From Polyangium jinanense (lineage in GTDB: Bacteria; Myxococcota; Polyangia; Polyangiales; Polyangiaceae): a DNA stretch of 64,000 nt. A model generated the notes under the pieces. The model ran no database searches, had not been told where the DNA came from, and saw nothing but the letters and a program-made list of their open reading frames with translations. Below are positions 33,803-42,209 of this stretch, one piece after another. The DNA is taken from positions 1-64,000 of the forward strand of contig NZ_JAGTJJ010000018.1 in assembly GCF_028435365.1 (NCBI RefSeq), in the 5' to 3' direction. Position 1 is the first letter of the stretch. Each line of letters begins with the position of its first letter. A program made the position numbers and the translations under genes.

Positions 33803-35194
33803 GTGGTCGACAACCTGAAGAAGCGAATATTCTCGCGTGATCGGCTCCCCGACGACATCCGGATCATCCTCCAGAATCAGGAGATGCGTGGCGAGCGGCT
33901 CGTCAACTACGTGAGGAGCGTCTTCTCCGCATTCTCCTTGGGCATGATGTTCGTGTCGTCGGAGGCGCAGGCTCCCGAGGCGCTGCGCACCTTCCGGCTC
34001 GTATTGGGCGCCTGGTTCGCCTACTCGGTGATCGTGTGGCTGCTGCTACGGCGGCGAGATCGCTACTTCAAGTGGCTCACGTACCTCAGCATTACGGTCG
34101 ACATCTCGGCGGTTTGCCTCGGGATGATCGGCGGCCTGCAGAACCATTCGGGGGTCTACGAGGTCTACCGAGCCCCCACGGCGTGGCTCGTCCTCGCCGC
34201 CTTCAACGTGATGGCGGGGCTGCGCTACAGCGTCTTCGCGGGCCTCTACTCGTCGTTCCTCGGCGTGCTCTACGCCGCCGCGATGCTCGTCTACGTGCGC
34301 ATGCGGCTCGATGTCCCCTGGGTGGACAAGGCCGTCTACCTCGGCCCGGGCCTGAACATCGACGAGTGTGTCATGGCCCTCGTGTTCAGCGCGACGAACG
34401 GCGTCTTCGCGGCCGTCATCGCCTGGAACTCGCGCAAGCTCATCCTGCAGGCGGCCACCGACTCGCTCGCGCGCGAGCGGGTCGAGCAGGACAAAGACCG
34501 GCTCGCCAAGTACTTCTCGAAGGACGTCGTCGACCTCGTGCTGAACAACCCCGAGAGCCTCGCCATCGGGGGACAGCGGATGACGGCCACGGTGCTCTTC
34601 GCCGACATCCGCAATTTCACGCAGCTCTCCACGATGATGCAGCCCGAGGAGATCGTGGAGCTCCTGAACCGCTACTTCTCGACGATGGTCGACATCGTCT
34701 TCAAGAACGGCGGCACCCTCGACAAGTTCCTCGGCGACGGCTTGATGGCCCTCTTCGGGGTCCCCTACCCGATCGACCACCCGGAAGAGAGCGCCGTCCG
34801 GACCGCGCTGGAAATGCTCGACGCCCTGCAGGTCATGAACCGCGAGCTCGAAGCCAAAGGCATGCTCCGCCTCGACATCGGCGTCGGCATCAATGCAGGC
34901 CCCGTCGTCGCCGGCAACATCGGCTCCTCGCAGCGCCACGAGTACACCGTCATCGGCGACACGGTGAACCTCGCCGCGCGCCTCGAAGCGCTCAACAAAG
35001 AAACACGCACGCAGATCCTCGTGTCCGCCACCGTGCACCACGCCGTCGAAAAAATCTTCCGCACGCGGCAGCTCGGGCCGCTGCGCATCCGCGGCAAACC
35101 CGAGCCCGTCGAGGTCTTCGCCATCATGCCCTCCGACGTCGTGCCCGAGCCGACGCGTATCTCGCTCCTCCCGCCCTCGACCACCTACCCGTGA
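33803..35194 (+). CDS. Membrane-bound class III adenylate/guanylate cyclase
   Basis: Product of 463 residues from GTG 33803, with GAGAGAG upstream. About six hydrophobic segments fill residues 35-220 (FSAFSLGMMFV, AWFAYSVIVWLLL, LTYLSITVDISAVCLGM, LAAFNVMAGLRYSVFAGLYSSFLGVLYAAAMLVYV). A short coiled-coil leads to the CHD domain: ATVLFADIRNFTQLS with metal Asp268, FLGDGLMALFGVP with Asp312, and GVGINAGPVVAGNIGSSQRHEYTVIGDTVNLAARLE. The active site looks complete, so it should make cAMP or cGMP at the membrane. Its stop overlaps the isoprenoid-synthase-like gene (GTGA). A cNMP-binding protein is encoded 4.6 kb away. Confidence 0.92.
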   Translation: MVDNLKKRIFSRDRLPDDIRIILQNQEMRGERLVNYVRSVFSAFSLGMMFVSSEAQAPEALRTFRLVLGAWFAYSVIVWLLLRRRDRYFKWLTYLSITVDISAVCLGMIGGLQNHSGVYEVYRAPTAWLVLAAFNVMAGLRYSVFAGLYSSFLGVLYAAAMLVYVRMRLDVPWVDKAVYLGPGLNIDECVMALVFSATNGVFAAVIAWNSRKLILQAATDSLARERVEQDKDRLAKYFSKDVVDLVLNNPESLAIGGQRMTATVLFADIRNFTQLSTMMQPEEIVELLNRYFSTMVDIVFKNGGTLDKFLGDGLMALFGVPYPIDHPEESAVRTALEMLDALQVMNRELEAKGMLRLDIGVGINAGPVVAGNIGSSQRHEYTVIGDTVNLAARLEALNKETRTQILVSATVHHAVEKIFRTRQLGPLRIRGKPEPVEVFAIMPSDVVPEPTRISLLPPSTTYP

Positions 35195-36228
35195 ACCTCC
35201 TCGACACCGCCTTCCCGAGTTACCTCGCGAAGCAGGCGGAGATCGACGCGGCCTGGGATCTCTGCGAAAAACGCCTCGCCGGGCTCCCGTCCCCGCTCGA
35301 CACGCTCGCCACGCGATTCCTGCACGCCATCGCGGAAGGAACCCCCTCCCATCGCAGCTACTTCTCCGGCCCGCTCGCGCCGCCGCTGCTCTACATGCCG
35401 CTCTGGCTCGCCGATCGCCTCGCCTCCGAGGGCGCGCTCCCCGCGCGCGCGCAGGCCTCGATCGTGCCCATCCTCGCGGCCACCATGCAGGGCTACTTCT
35501 ACGTGCGCATCCAGGACGATCTGCTCGACGATCCTGCACGCGCCGATCCCGAGCTCCTGCTCCTCGGCAACGCCTGTTTCGCCGGCATGGCCCTCGCCTA
35601 CACGGAAGCCCTCGGCCCGCGCGCCCCGGCCTTCTTCCAGGCCTTTGATCGAGCCATCGCCGCCTTCTCCCGCCTCACGCTCGCCGAGCTGCGTGTCGTT
35701 CGTGGCGAAGGGCCCTACGCCGAGGCGCTCTTCGAAGAGCACGCCGGGAAGGTCGCCTTCGCGCGCGTGCCCCTGCTCGCCATCGCTGCACTCGCGGACG
35801 CGCTTCACCTCGAGGCCTCGATCACGACCCTCGTGGATCGCCTCGGCGTCACGTACGGCCTCGCGAACGACGTGCTCGGCTGGCCCCGTGATCTCCGCGC
35901 AGGTCACCGCACCCACCTGCTCGCCCAGGCGCACCTTTCACGCGCCGACCTGGATCACCTTGCCACGCTCGCGGACGAACACGCGAGGGCCGAGGCCCAC
36001 GAGGCCCTCGCCGAGCGGCTCCGCGTGACGCTTTACGAGGGGATGCTCCTGCACCGTACGATCGAGCGAGCCATCGCGGAACAGGCGCGCGCCGCCGAGG
36101 ACGCCCGAAAGCTCGGCCTCCACGGGTTCGACGTGTACACCGCGGATCGCCTCGCGTGGCTCGGCGCGCTCGACCGGGAGATCCTCGCGATGTCGATGAA
36201 GCGCGCGCTCGGGGCGCGATCCCGCTGA
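35191..36228 (+). CDS. Class I isoprenoid-synthase-like protein
   Basis: Product of 345 residues from a GTG overlapping the cyclase stop. All-helical sequence with a D-rich motif QDDLLDD (Asp109, Asp110, Asp113) and a second motif near Asn226 (NDVLGWPRDLRAGHRTH). The second resembles the NSE/DTE triad with Gly for Ser and Asp for Glu. These are the two Mg-binding sites of class I terpene or polyprenyl synthases. Surrounding helices (YFYVRIQD, ACFAGMALAYTEAL, FEEHAGKVAFARVPLLAIAALA) agree with the fold. Product chain length or terpene skeleton is unknown. Translational coupling to a nucleotide cyclase is unusual. It converges with the next gene with no gap. Confidence 0.78.
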   Translation: MNLLDTAFPSYLAKQAEIDAAWDLCEKRLAGLPSPLDTLATRFLHAIAEGTPSHRSYFSGPLAPPLLYMPLWLADRLASEGALPARAQASIVPILAATMQGYFYVRIQDDLLDDPARADPELLLLGNACFAGMALAYTEALGPRAPAFFQAFDRAIAAFSRLTLAELRVVRGEGPYAEALFEEHAGKVAFARVPLLAIAALADALHLEASITTLVDRLGVTYGLANDVLGWPRDLRAGHRTHLLAQAHLSRADLDHLATLADEHARAEAHEALAERLRVTLYEGMLLHRTIERAIAEQARAAEDARKLGLHGFDVYTADRLAWLGALDREILAMSMKRALGARSR

Positions 36229-38082
36229 TCAGCCACGCGCGAGCCGCGCCCTCGTCCGGACGAGGGCATCGAGGCAAAGCGCGGCCGTGATCGAGCGTGC
36301 CCCGTGCGCCGCGAACGCGAAGTCCTTGCCCGGCGTGCGGTAAAACGGCTCACGCGGAAACAGCCCATCGTAGTCCTGACGGGACGCGAGAAACGTCACG
36401 GCGGGCCAGGGATCAAAGGGCTCTTCTCGCCCACACGCGAGCACGCCGAGCTGGCACGCGGTCGCCATCACGCCCCCGAAGCCGCCGTCGGCCCGCCGCG
36501 AGGCCACGATCTGCCGCTCGATGTCGGTCACGAGCGCGCGCAGATGGGCGCGCGGCGCCGGCTCGCCCGGCGTTTCCTCGGCGACGTTCGCGAGCCGCGC
36601 GAGCAAGTACCGCGCGAACGGAGCGGGGTAGAAATGCACGGCCTTCGCCCCCTCCGCCTCCCAGACCCGCGCGATCCAGGCGAGCGTGCGATCGAAGTAC
36701 CCCTCGGGCAGGGGCGCATGGGCCTCCGCGAGCCCGATCATCGCGTTCGCCGCCACCGCGACGCACCGCGATCCGAGCCACTTCGGCGCTCCCTCGGACA
36801 TGGGCTCGTGCAGGTGCCGCTCGAGCCACACCGCCATCGCCCCATCCTCGGCCGTGTTGCGCACGAGCACCTCGATCGGCCAGGCGAGCGCCTGTGTCCG
36901 CGCGGCCCCGTCCACCGAGCGTGCGATGAGCTGAAGCGCGAGCCCTAGATCGTCTGCGTCCGGCGGGATGCCCGCGAAACCTTCGAAGTAGCGGAACCCG
37001 TCGACCCCGCGCTGCGCGACGAGCGCCTCGACACGCGGCGTGATGTCCTCGCCCGCCCCCGAGAGCGCGAGCAGGCAAAGCCCCACCGGGAACAGCCGCG
37101 CCACGTACGTCGCGTCGAACGGCCCTCCCCAGCGCTGGATCTCCCACGACTCGCGCAGCTCGGGGTCGGCGGCGAGGGCGTCCCGGGCGAGCGTGATGGC
37201 CCGGTCGAGCGCCTCGGCGGGGGTGGGTCCTCGGGGCGTGAACCCGAACAGGCGGGCGGCCCGCGACGCACGCGTGATCTGCGCGGTCGTCAACTCCACG
37301 AGGGCCCGCGTGTCCTCTCCGTCGAGCCCCTCGTGCACCTCGTTTGCCCAGGCGGCGCACGTCGCTTCGAGCGGCGCCGCGAGCCTCGGGTCTCCGACGA
37401 GCCGAAGCAGCGGCGTCCGGTCTGGCGCGGGTTTGGCCGCCTCGGCGATCGCCTGATCGAATGCGGGACCGAGCTCCCCTCTGCCCTGCGCGATCGAGCC
37501 GAGGAGCTGCGGCCGGGGCGCGCTCGCGCCGGCGAAGGTGAGCGAGCGGGCTTCGAGCGCGAGGCGAACGAGCCTCCCGAGGGCGCCTGCTGCGCGACAG
37601 AGGCCGGGCTCGTCCGGACGACCGACCAGGGCGGGCAGGAGGTGGGACAAACCGTAGTCTGCGAGCGGCGAGGACGGCAGGATCACGGCCGCGTCGCCGG
37701 CCTCCGCGAGGGCATCCCCCACGGCGACGATCACGGAATCGATGACCTCACCCATCGAGGCATCGATCGAGCGGCGGGCCCCCTCGCGTGATGCGAGCAG
37801 AAGCCATGCGGAGGGGGAAAACGGCGCCACCGCGTCCTCGGCCGGCATGGGATCGTGCGGCGCGGAAAAACCTGCCGCGGCGTGGATGGCTGCGGCGAGG
37901 AGCAGGAAGGTACGAACGAGGGGGGCGTGTGCTTCGGGCCTATGTTCGTCGGCGATGCGGCCGAGCAGCGTCGCCGCTGCGCGAAGCGCGGCTTCTTCGT
38001 GGCCGAGCGTCTGCAGGGAGGCCCTGGCCCGCTCGGCCTCGGCGCGAGGCAAACCCTTCCAGACAGGGTTCAGCGCATCCAC
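36229..38082 (-). CDS. Class II terpene-cyclase/prenyltransferase-fold protein with DADD motif
   Basis: About 617 residues from GTG 38082 (MDALNPVWKGL); the start is uncertain, with no strong ribosome site, and a longer frame would run into the upstream peptide gene. The protein is alpha-helical throughout. PPDADDLGLALQL (Asp375-Ala-Asp377-Asp378) is the DxDD general-acid motif of class II cyclases. Near the C-terminus, RRADGGFGGV and LASRQDYDGLF resemble QW/prenyltransferase repeats, then KDFAFAAHGARSITAALCLDAL. A terpenoid or squalene-hopene-cyclase-like fold is therefore proposed. The adjacent class I gene makes a two-enzyme terpenoid route plausible. Alternative: a prenyltransferase-fold protein acting on the nearby peptide. 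Confidence 0.7.
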   Translation of the reverse strand: MDALNPVWKGLPRAEAERARASLQTLGHEEAALRAAATLLGRIADEHRPEAHAPLVRTFLLLAAAIHAAAGFSAPHDPMPAEDAVAPFSPSAWLLLASREGARRSIDASMGEVIDSVIVAVGDALAEAGDAAVILPSSPLADYGLSHLLPALVGRPDEPGLCRAAGALGRLVRLALEARSLTFAGASAPRPQLLGSIAQGRGELGPAFDQAIAEAAKPAPDRTPLLRLVGDPRLAAPLEATCAAWANEVHEGLDGEDTRALVELTTAQITRASRAARLFGFTPRGPTPAEALDRAITLARDALAADPELRESWEIQRWGGPFDATYVARLFPVGLCLLALSGAGEDITPRVEALVAQRGVDGFRYFEGFAGIPPDADDLGLALQLIARSVDGAARTQALAWPIEVLVRNTAEDGAMAVWLERHLHEPMSEGAPKWLGSRCVAVAANAMIGLAEAHAPLPEGYFDRTLAWIARVWEAEGAKAVHFYPAPFARYLLARLANVAEETPGEPAPRAHLRALVTDIERQIVASRRADGGFGGVMATACQLGVLACGREEPFDPWPAVTFLASRQDYDGLFPREPFYRTPGKDFAFAAHGARSITAALCLDALVRTRARLARG

Positions 38083-38191
38083 GAAGCAAGGATCCGAAGA
38101 AGAACGTTGGGGCGCGTGGGGTCCGATGGACCGCCTCGCATGCGGGGCTGCGCGACGTCGCGCGTCCCCGCGCGACCGTTTTGGGAACCGC

Positions 38192-38410
38192 TCAGCTCGC
38201 GGCCTTGCGGTTGGCCATCTGGCTTTCGAGGCCCTGCGCCATCGCATTCACCTCATCGGGATTGGCGTTCTTGATGGCTTCGATCACTTCGGGAACGGCT
38301 TCGTATCCCTCGGCGGTCAGCGTGGCTTCGGGTGCCGCGAGCAACTTCTTCCGGAACTCCACATCCGTCAGCGCGCGACCGATGAGCTCTTCAACGCTCT
38401 TCTTCGACAT
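38192..38410 (-). CDS. RiPP precursor-like peptide (NHLP/Franean1_4349-like)
   Basis: Product of 72 residues. The ATG at 38410 has GAGG 7 bases upstream. The sequence opens MSKKSVEELIGRALTDVEFR, then KLLAAPEATLTAEGYEAVPEV, EAIKNANPDEVNAMAQG and a tail ending in KAAS. The VE..GRAL.D.EFR..LL..PE pattern is that of nitrile-hydratase-leader-like (NHLP clan) precursors, including Franean1_4349-type RiPPs. There is no Cys and few Ser/Thr in the tail, so the modification type cannot be told. It is upstream of the terpene-cyclase-like gene on the same strand and divergent from the PqqD/M50 protease. Confidence 0.75.
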   Translation of the reverse strand: MSKKSVEELIGRALTDVEFRKKLLAAPEATLTAEGYEAVPEVIEAIKNANPDEVNAMAQGLESQMANRKAAS

Positions 38411-38582
38411 GACAACACCTCACGTTTGCTCCGCGGCCCGAATCAATGCTGGACGCTGGAGATCGAATGTACAATCGGATACAGCGGGATCGACCCTGCT
38501 GTCAAGGAGTGGCGGGCGCGGATCTTTGCCCAGCAGGGCCTCCATGGTAGTCTGGGGCTTACGGGCCGTTGTGCCGGAGCTC

Positions 38583-39830
38583 ATGAGCGACAAAGCGAAG
38601 CCCGAGCTCGAGCTCCTCATTCGGTCCCGACCCGGCGGCTCTGGATCCGCCACTGGATCCGGCGGTTCGAGCGGCGGCTTCGTCACGCGGCGGTACGTCG
38701 CGAACCAGGTCGCGCTTACGGTGAGGCCTCGCCGCATCCCGGAGGAGAGCTACGAAATCCAGGCGCAGTCGAGGAAGGATCGCAAGCTTTTTTACGTCAT
38801 CCGGCAGCTCGAGGCCGACAAATACCTCTTCCTGAACGAAGAAGAGTATTTCCTCTGGCAGAAGATGGACGGTCTCCACACGCTGCGCGACGTCGCGACG
38901 GCGTACTTCCTCAAGTTCGGATCGTTCGACTTCCGCGTCATCCAACGGTTCCTCTCTCGCGCCCGCGAGAACAAGCTGATCGTCATTCCGCAGACCGATC
39001 TCGTCCGGCGCTCGCTCGCGGACGAGCCCGTGTCGATGCGCTCGCATTTTCTCACGAAGCTCCGCGGGCTCGACCTGCGTTTGCCGAACGTCGATCAAAA
39101 GCTCGCGGTCCTTTACCAGCGGATGCGTGTCTTCTTCACGCGCCCCGCGTTCGCGTGTTACGCGCTCCTGCTCGTGCTCGGCGGCGTGGCGTTCGTAAAG
39201 CAGTCGGGCCGCGGAGCGGGCGCCGAGGTCCTGCACGCGGGGCACGCGCTGCTCGTGCCCGTCTTCCTGCTCTTCCACGTCATGGCCGTCGTGGTGCACG
39301 AGCTCGCGCACGCGCTCGCGTGCAAGCACTTCGGCCGCGAAGTGAAGGCGTTTGGCTTCACCTTCATGAACCGGCTCATGCCGAGCGTGTATGCGGACGT
39401 GACGGACATGTGGATGTCGACCCGCAAGGCGCGTATGGCGGTGAGCTTCGCGGGCCCCCTCTCGGGCCTGCTCCTCGGCAGCGCGAGCGCGATCCTCGCG
39501 TGGATCCTGCCTGCCGGCATCCCCTCGTCGTTCTTCTGGTTCGTCGGGATCACGATCGTCGCGTTCTCGCTCGGCAGCCTCTACCCTTGCCTCTTCATCG
39601 AGTCCGACGGCTACCACATCCTGAGCGATTGGCTCCGCATGCCCGCCCTGCGCGAGCACAGCCGCCGTGTCCTGCGCGACAAGCTTCGCGATATCGTACG
39701 CGCCCGTAGAACGCGGCCCATGACGAGCGACGAACGCACGTACTTCCTGTATGGATTGGCTTCGGTCGTCAGTCTCACCGCCGTCGCCACCACGATCGTG
39801 GTGATCGCCGCGCACCGCCTGACGCGCTAA
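38583..39830 (+). CDS. PqqD-like domain fused to M50-type membrane zinc protease
   Basis: Product of 415 residues from ATG 38583 with GGAG upstream. A Ser/Gly-rich N-terminus leads to a winged-helix PqqD-like domain (about 60-145: LEADKYLFLNEEEYFLWQKMDGLHTLRDVATAYF, RENKLIVIPQTD). In RiPP systems such domains bind leader peptides. Six or so membrane helices follow, with the zinc motif HELAH (His239, Glu240, His243) in a hydrophobic segment, and YPCLFIESDGYHILSDWL carrying the likely third Asp ligand. This is the arrangement of RiPP-associated M50 peptidases and exporters. It diverges from the precursor-like gene with 172 bp between them, and the cNMP-binding gene follows 16 bases after. Confidence 0.85.
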   Translation: MSDKAKPELELLIRSRPGGSGSATGSGGSSGGFVTRRYVANQVALTVRPRRIPEESYEIQAQSRKDRKLFYVIRQLEADKYLFLNEEEYFLWQKMDGLHTLRDVATAYFLKFGSFDFRVIQRFLSRARENKLIVIPQTDLVRRSLADEPVSMRSHFLTKLRGLDLRLPNVDQKLAVLYQRMRVFFTRPAFACYALLLVLGGVAFVKQSGRGAGAEVLHAGHALLVPVFLLFHVMAVVVHELAHALACKHFGREVKAFGFTFMNRLMPSVYADVTDMWMSTRKARMAVSFAGPLSGLLLGSASAILAWILPAGIPSSFFWFVGITIVAFSLGSLYPCLFIESDGYHILSDWLRMPALREHSRRVLRDKLRDIVRARRTRPMTSDERTYFLYGLASVVSLTAVATTIVVIAAHRLTR

Positions 39831-39846
39831 TCCGAGGCCAGACCTG

Positions 39847-40368
39847 ATGAAGTTCACCCCGCGACCGCTCCGCAAGGACCAAATCAAGGACTGCGCCCGC
39901 ATGCTCCGGCGCGTCACCTTGTTCTCCGCCTGGTCCCCCGACGAGATCGAGGAGTTTGCCGCGCACGTCCAGCTCTTGCCCTTCCCCTCGCAGGAGGTCG
40001 TGCTCTGGGAGGGCGACGCCGGCGACGTGCTCTACATCATCGCCGAGGGCAGCGTCGTCGTGTCGCGCCGCCTGAAGGGCGACGTCGAGACCGTCATCTG
40101 CCGCTTGCACGCGGGCGACTTCTTCGGCGAGCTCGACGTCATCGACGACCAGTCGGCCTCGGCGAACGTGCAGACCGAGACGCAGTGCCTCTTCTACACG
40201 ATCGATCGCGACACGCTCTACCGCGAGCTCGAGGCGAACCCGCGCGTCTATTCGAAGTTCCTGCTCGCCCTCCTCAAGGAGGTCGCCAAGCGCCTGCGCA
40301 CCACGAACCAGCGGCTCATCGACGCGATCCTCTGGGGCATCGACGCGACGTCGCTCGACACGGGCTGA
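39847..40368 (+). CDS. Cyclic nucleotide-binding domain protein
   Basis: Product of 173 residues. Residues 15-145 form a CAP-family cNMP-binding beta-roll: LFSAWSPDEIEEFAAHVQLLPFPSQEVVLWEGDAGDVLYIIAEGSVVV, then the phosphate-binding cassette AGDFFGELDVIDDQSASANVQTET with FGEL, although the usual RSA is QSAS-A. The C-terminal helix (LLALLKEVAKRLRTTNQRLID) is not followed by a DNA-binding HTH, so it is a stand-alone sensor. Co-transcription with the protease, and the membrane cyclase at 33803, suggest cAMP/cGMP control of this locus. Confidence 0.9.
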   Translation: MKFTPRPLRKDQIKDCARMLRRVTLFSAWSPDEIEEFAAHVQLLPFPSQEVVLWEGDAGDVLYIIAEGSVVVSRRLKGDVETVICRLHAGDFFGELDVIDDQSASANVQTETQCLFYTIDRDTLYRELEANPRVYSKFLLALLKEVAKRLRTTNQRLIDAILWGIDATSLDTG

Positions 40369-40372
40369 TCGT

Positions 40373-41251
40373 TCAGAGACGAACGGTCCCGAGCGCGGAC
40401 GAACGGCTGCTCGGCGCGCTCTCCTGCCCGCGCCGAAAGCGCAAGAGGAGGAACGTGATGAGCACGGTCGAGGCCGCGACCAGCACGCCCCCTTCGCTCG
40501 CCCAGAGCGGCGCGTGTTCGCCCGTGGTCGAGGCGCCGAAGAACGAGACCACGATTGCGTTCCACGCCGCGTGCATCACCACGGGTGGCCAGACGCTCCC
40601 CGTGTCGAGCCGGAGCCTCGCCGCGAAATAGCTTTGCCCGCACATGGACACGACGAAGAGCAGAAGCGCAAGGAGCGGCGACGGGCTCGGGTTGTAGTGC
40701 CCGCTCAGGATGAGCGGCGCGTGCCACAACCCCCACACGACGCCGGTCACGAGCGCCGGATACGGCACGCCCGCGTCGATGAGGCGCGGCAGGAGGTAGC
40801 CACGCCAGCCGATCTCCTCGCCGATCGCAAGCACCGCCATCGCGGCCGGGCCGATCGTGAGCGCGATGATGCACCCCGCGACGAACCGCTCGCCGGGTGT
40901 GCCCCCGGGGATGGGGAACCCGAGCGGGTGCACCGCCGCGGGCTCGAACGCGGCGATGCCCGTGCCCCACGCGAGCCCATACGCAGGCAAGGCGATCACC
41001 ACCGGATAGATCAGCGCCGGCACCATGGACCACGCCACGCGTCGGTCGAAGCGGAACGATACGTCGCCAAACCCCTCGCGCAGGACGAACCGCGCGACCA
41101 CGGACGCGAGGCAGGGGACCCATACGAATGGGAGGAACCTGCTCGGCGCGAGGCCGTGCAGCGCAATGTCCACCTGGAACGGCGCGCTCGCGAGGAGGAG
41201 AACCCCGAAGTAGATCGCGAGCCCTCTGCGCGCGCGCCGAACCTTGTCCAT
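40373..41251 (-). CDS. CPBP-family intramembrane metalloprotease
   Basis: Product of 292 residues from ATG 41251; a GTG four codons upstream is possible. About eight hydrophobic helices. The CPBP/Abi signature GEEIGWRGYLLPRL supplies the catalytic Glu-Glu and Arg. Later motifs are GVVWGLWHAPLIL (HxxP) and PPVVMHAAWNAIV (His-Asn), all in order. Relatives include Rce1 CAAX proteases and bacteriocin self-immunity proteins. It converges with the cNMP-binding gene with a 4-base gap. A link to the RiPP-like locus is possible but not shown. Confidence 0.9.
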   Translation of the reverse strand: MDKVRRARRGLAIYFGVLLLASAPFQVDIALHGLAPSRFLPFVWVPCLASVVARFVLREGFGDVSFRFDRRVAWSMVPALIYPVVIALPAYGLAWGTGIAAFEPAAVHPLGFPIPGGTPGERFVAGCIIALTIGPAAMAVLAIGEEIGWRGYLLPRLIDAGVPYPALVTGVVWGLWHAPLILSGHYNPSPSPLLALLLFVVSMCGQSYFAARLRLDTGSVWPPVVMHAAWNAIVVSFFGASTTGEHAPLWASEGGVLVAASTVLITFLLLRFRRGQESAPSSRSSALGTVRL

Positions 41252-41420
41252 CGCCTCGTGCACCGACGGCGAGCTTATACGGGGTCGAGCCTCGCGGATA
41301 GGGACAAGGCAGACCTCGCGCGGTGTTCCGTCGCGGGCCGGGGCGTCGGCGTCCCGACACCTCTGTGGTATCGCGTGTTTGTCCGGCGCATCCGGGAAGG
41401 CGGCCCGGGGACGCATCGGC

Positions 41421-42209
41421 CTAGGGAATCGGGCCAAACCCGTACGAGGCGAGGATCCGCTGCCCCTCGGGCCCCGCGATGAAATCGAGCAGCGCCTCGG
41501 CATCTGCCCGTACCCGCGCGCGGGCCTTCGTGGTGACGGCAGCCCAGACTTCGGGCCTCGGCGCCCATTCTCCCTTTCCGCCATCGAGCACCTCGATCCC
41601 CGCCGCGCCGGGGACCTCCGTACGATAAACGATCGCCGCCGCGACCTCGCCCCGCTCGACGTAGGCGAGCACGGCCGCGACGTTCCCGCCGAGCACCACG
41701 CGCCCCTCGAGCGCCTTCCACACCCCGAGCTTCTCCAGCGCCTCGCGCGCGTAACGACCTGCCGGCACCGCGCCCGGCTCCCCGATCGCGATCTTCTCGC
41801 CCGACGGTAACGCCGTCCCGAGCGTCTGGAACGTGAGCTTCGGCCCGCCCTTCGGCCCGACGAGCACGAGCTCGTTCGTCGCCACCACACGCGCCCGTTT
41901 GGCGTCCACGTGCCCGCCGGCCGCGAGCCGGTCGATCGGATCGCGGGCCGCGACGATCACCAGATCGACCCCGGCGCCGCCCTCGATCTGCCGCGCGAGC
42001 TCGCCCGAGGCCCCGTACGTCGCGCTCACGCGGACGCCTGGATGCGTCGCGGCATACCCCTCGCTCAGCTTGGGGAACACCTTCCGCAGGCTCGTCGCCG
42101 CGGCGACCGTCACCTCCCCGCCCTCCGCGGGCTCGCGCTTGCAGCCTGCGACGACGAGTGCACCGAGGGCGAACGCGAGGACGAACGCCCTCCGGCCTAG
42201 GGCTCGCAA
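41421..42209 (-). CDS. ModA-like periplasmic molybdate/anion-binding lipoprotein
   Basis: About 262 residues from TTG 42209, with CAGGGG nearby; a GTG at 42224 is the alternative. It overlaps the cytochrome gene stop. The signal ends in LVVAGC (lipobox). The mature part has VTVAAATSLRKVFPKLSEGYAATHPGVRVSATYGASGELARQIEGGAGVDLVIVAA, then ANELVLVGPKGG-like segments, KIAIGEPGAVPAGRYAREALEKLGVW, and GEVAAAIVYRTEVPGA. That is the type II periplasmic-binding fold of ModA/WtpA. No modB or modC gene is adjacent, so transport is uncertain. Confidence 0.85.
   Translation of the reverse strand: MRALGRRAFVLAFALGALVVAGCKREPAEGGEVTVAAATSLRKVFPKLSEGYAATHPGVRVSATYGASGELARQIEGGAGVDLVIVAARDPIDRLAAGGHVDAKRARVVATNELVLVGPKGGPKLTFQTLGTALPSGEKIAIGEPGAVPAGRYAREALEKLGVWKALEGRVVLGGNVAAVLAYVERGEVAAAIVYRTEVPGAAGIEVLDGGKGEWAPRPEVWAAVTTKARARVRADAEALLDFIAGPEGQRILASYGFGPIP

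Noticed and set aside
36229..38247. Longer start for the terpene-cyclase-like gene up to 38247
   Set aside because: The extension would overlap the end of the RiPP precursor-like gene, and its translation is Arg/Ala/Pro-rich without structure. The GTG at 38082 fits better.
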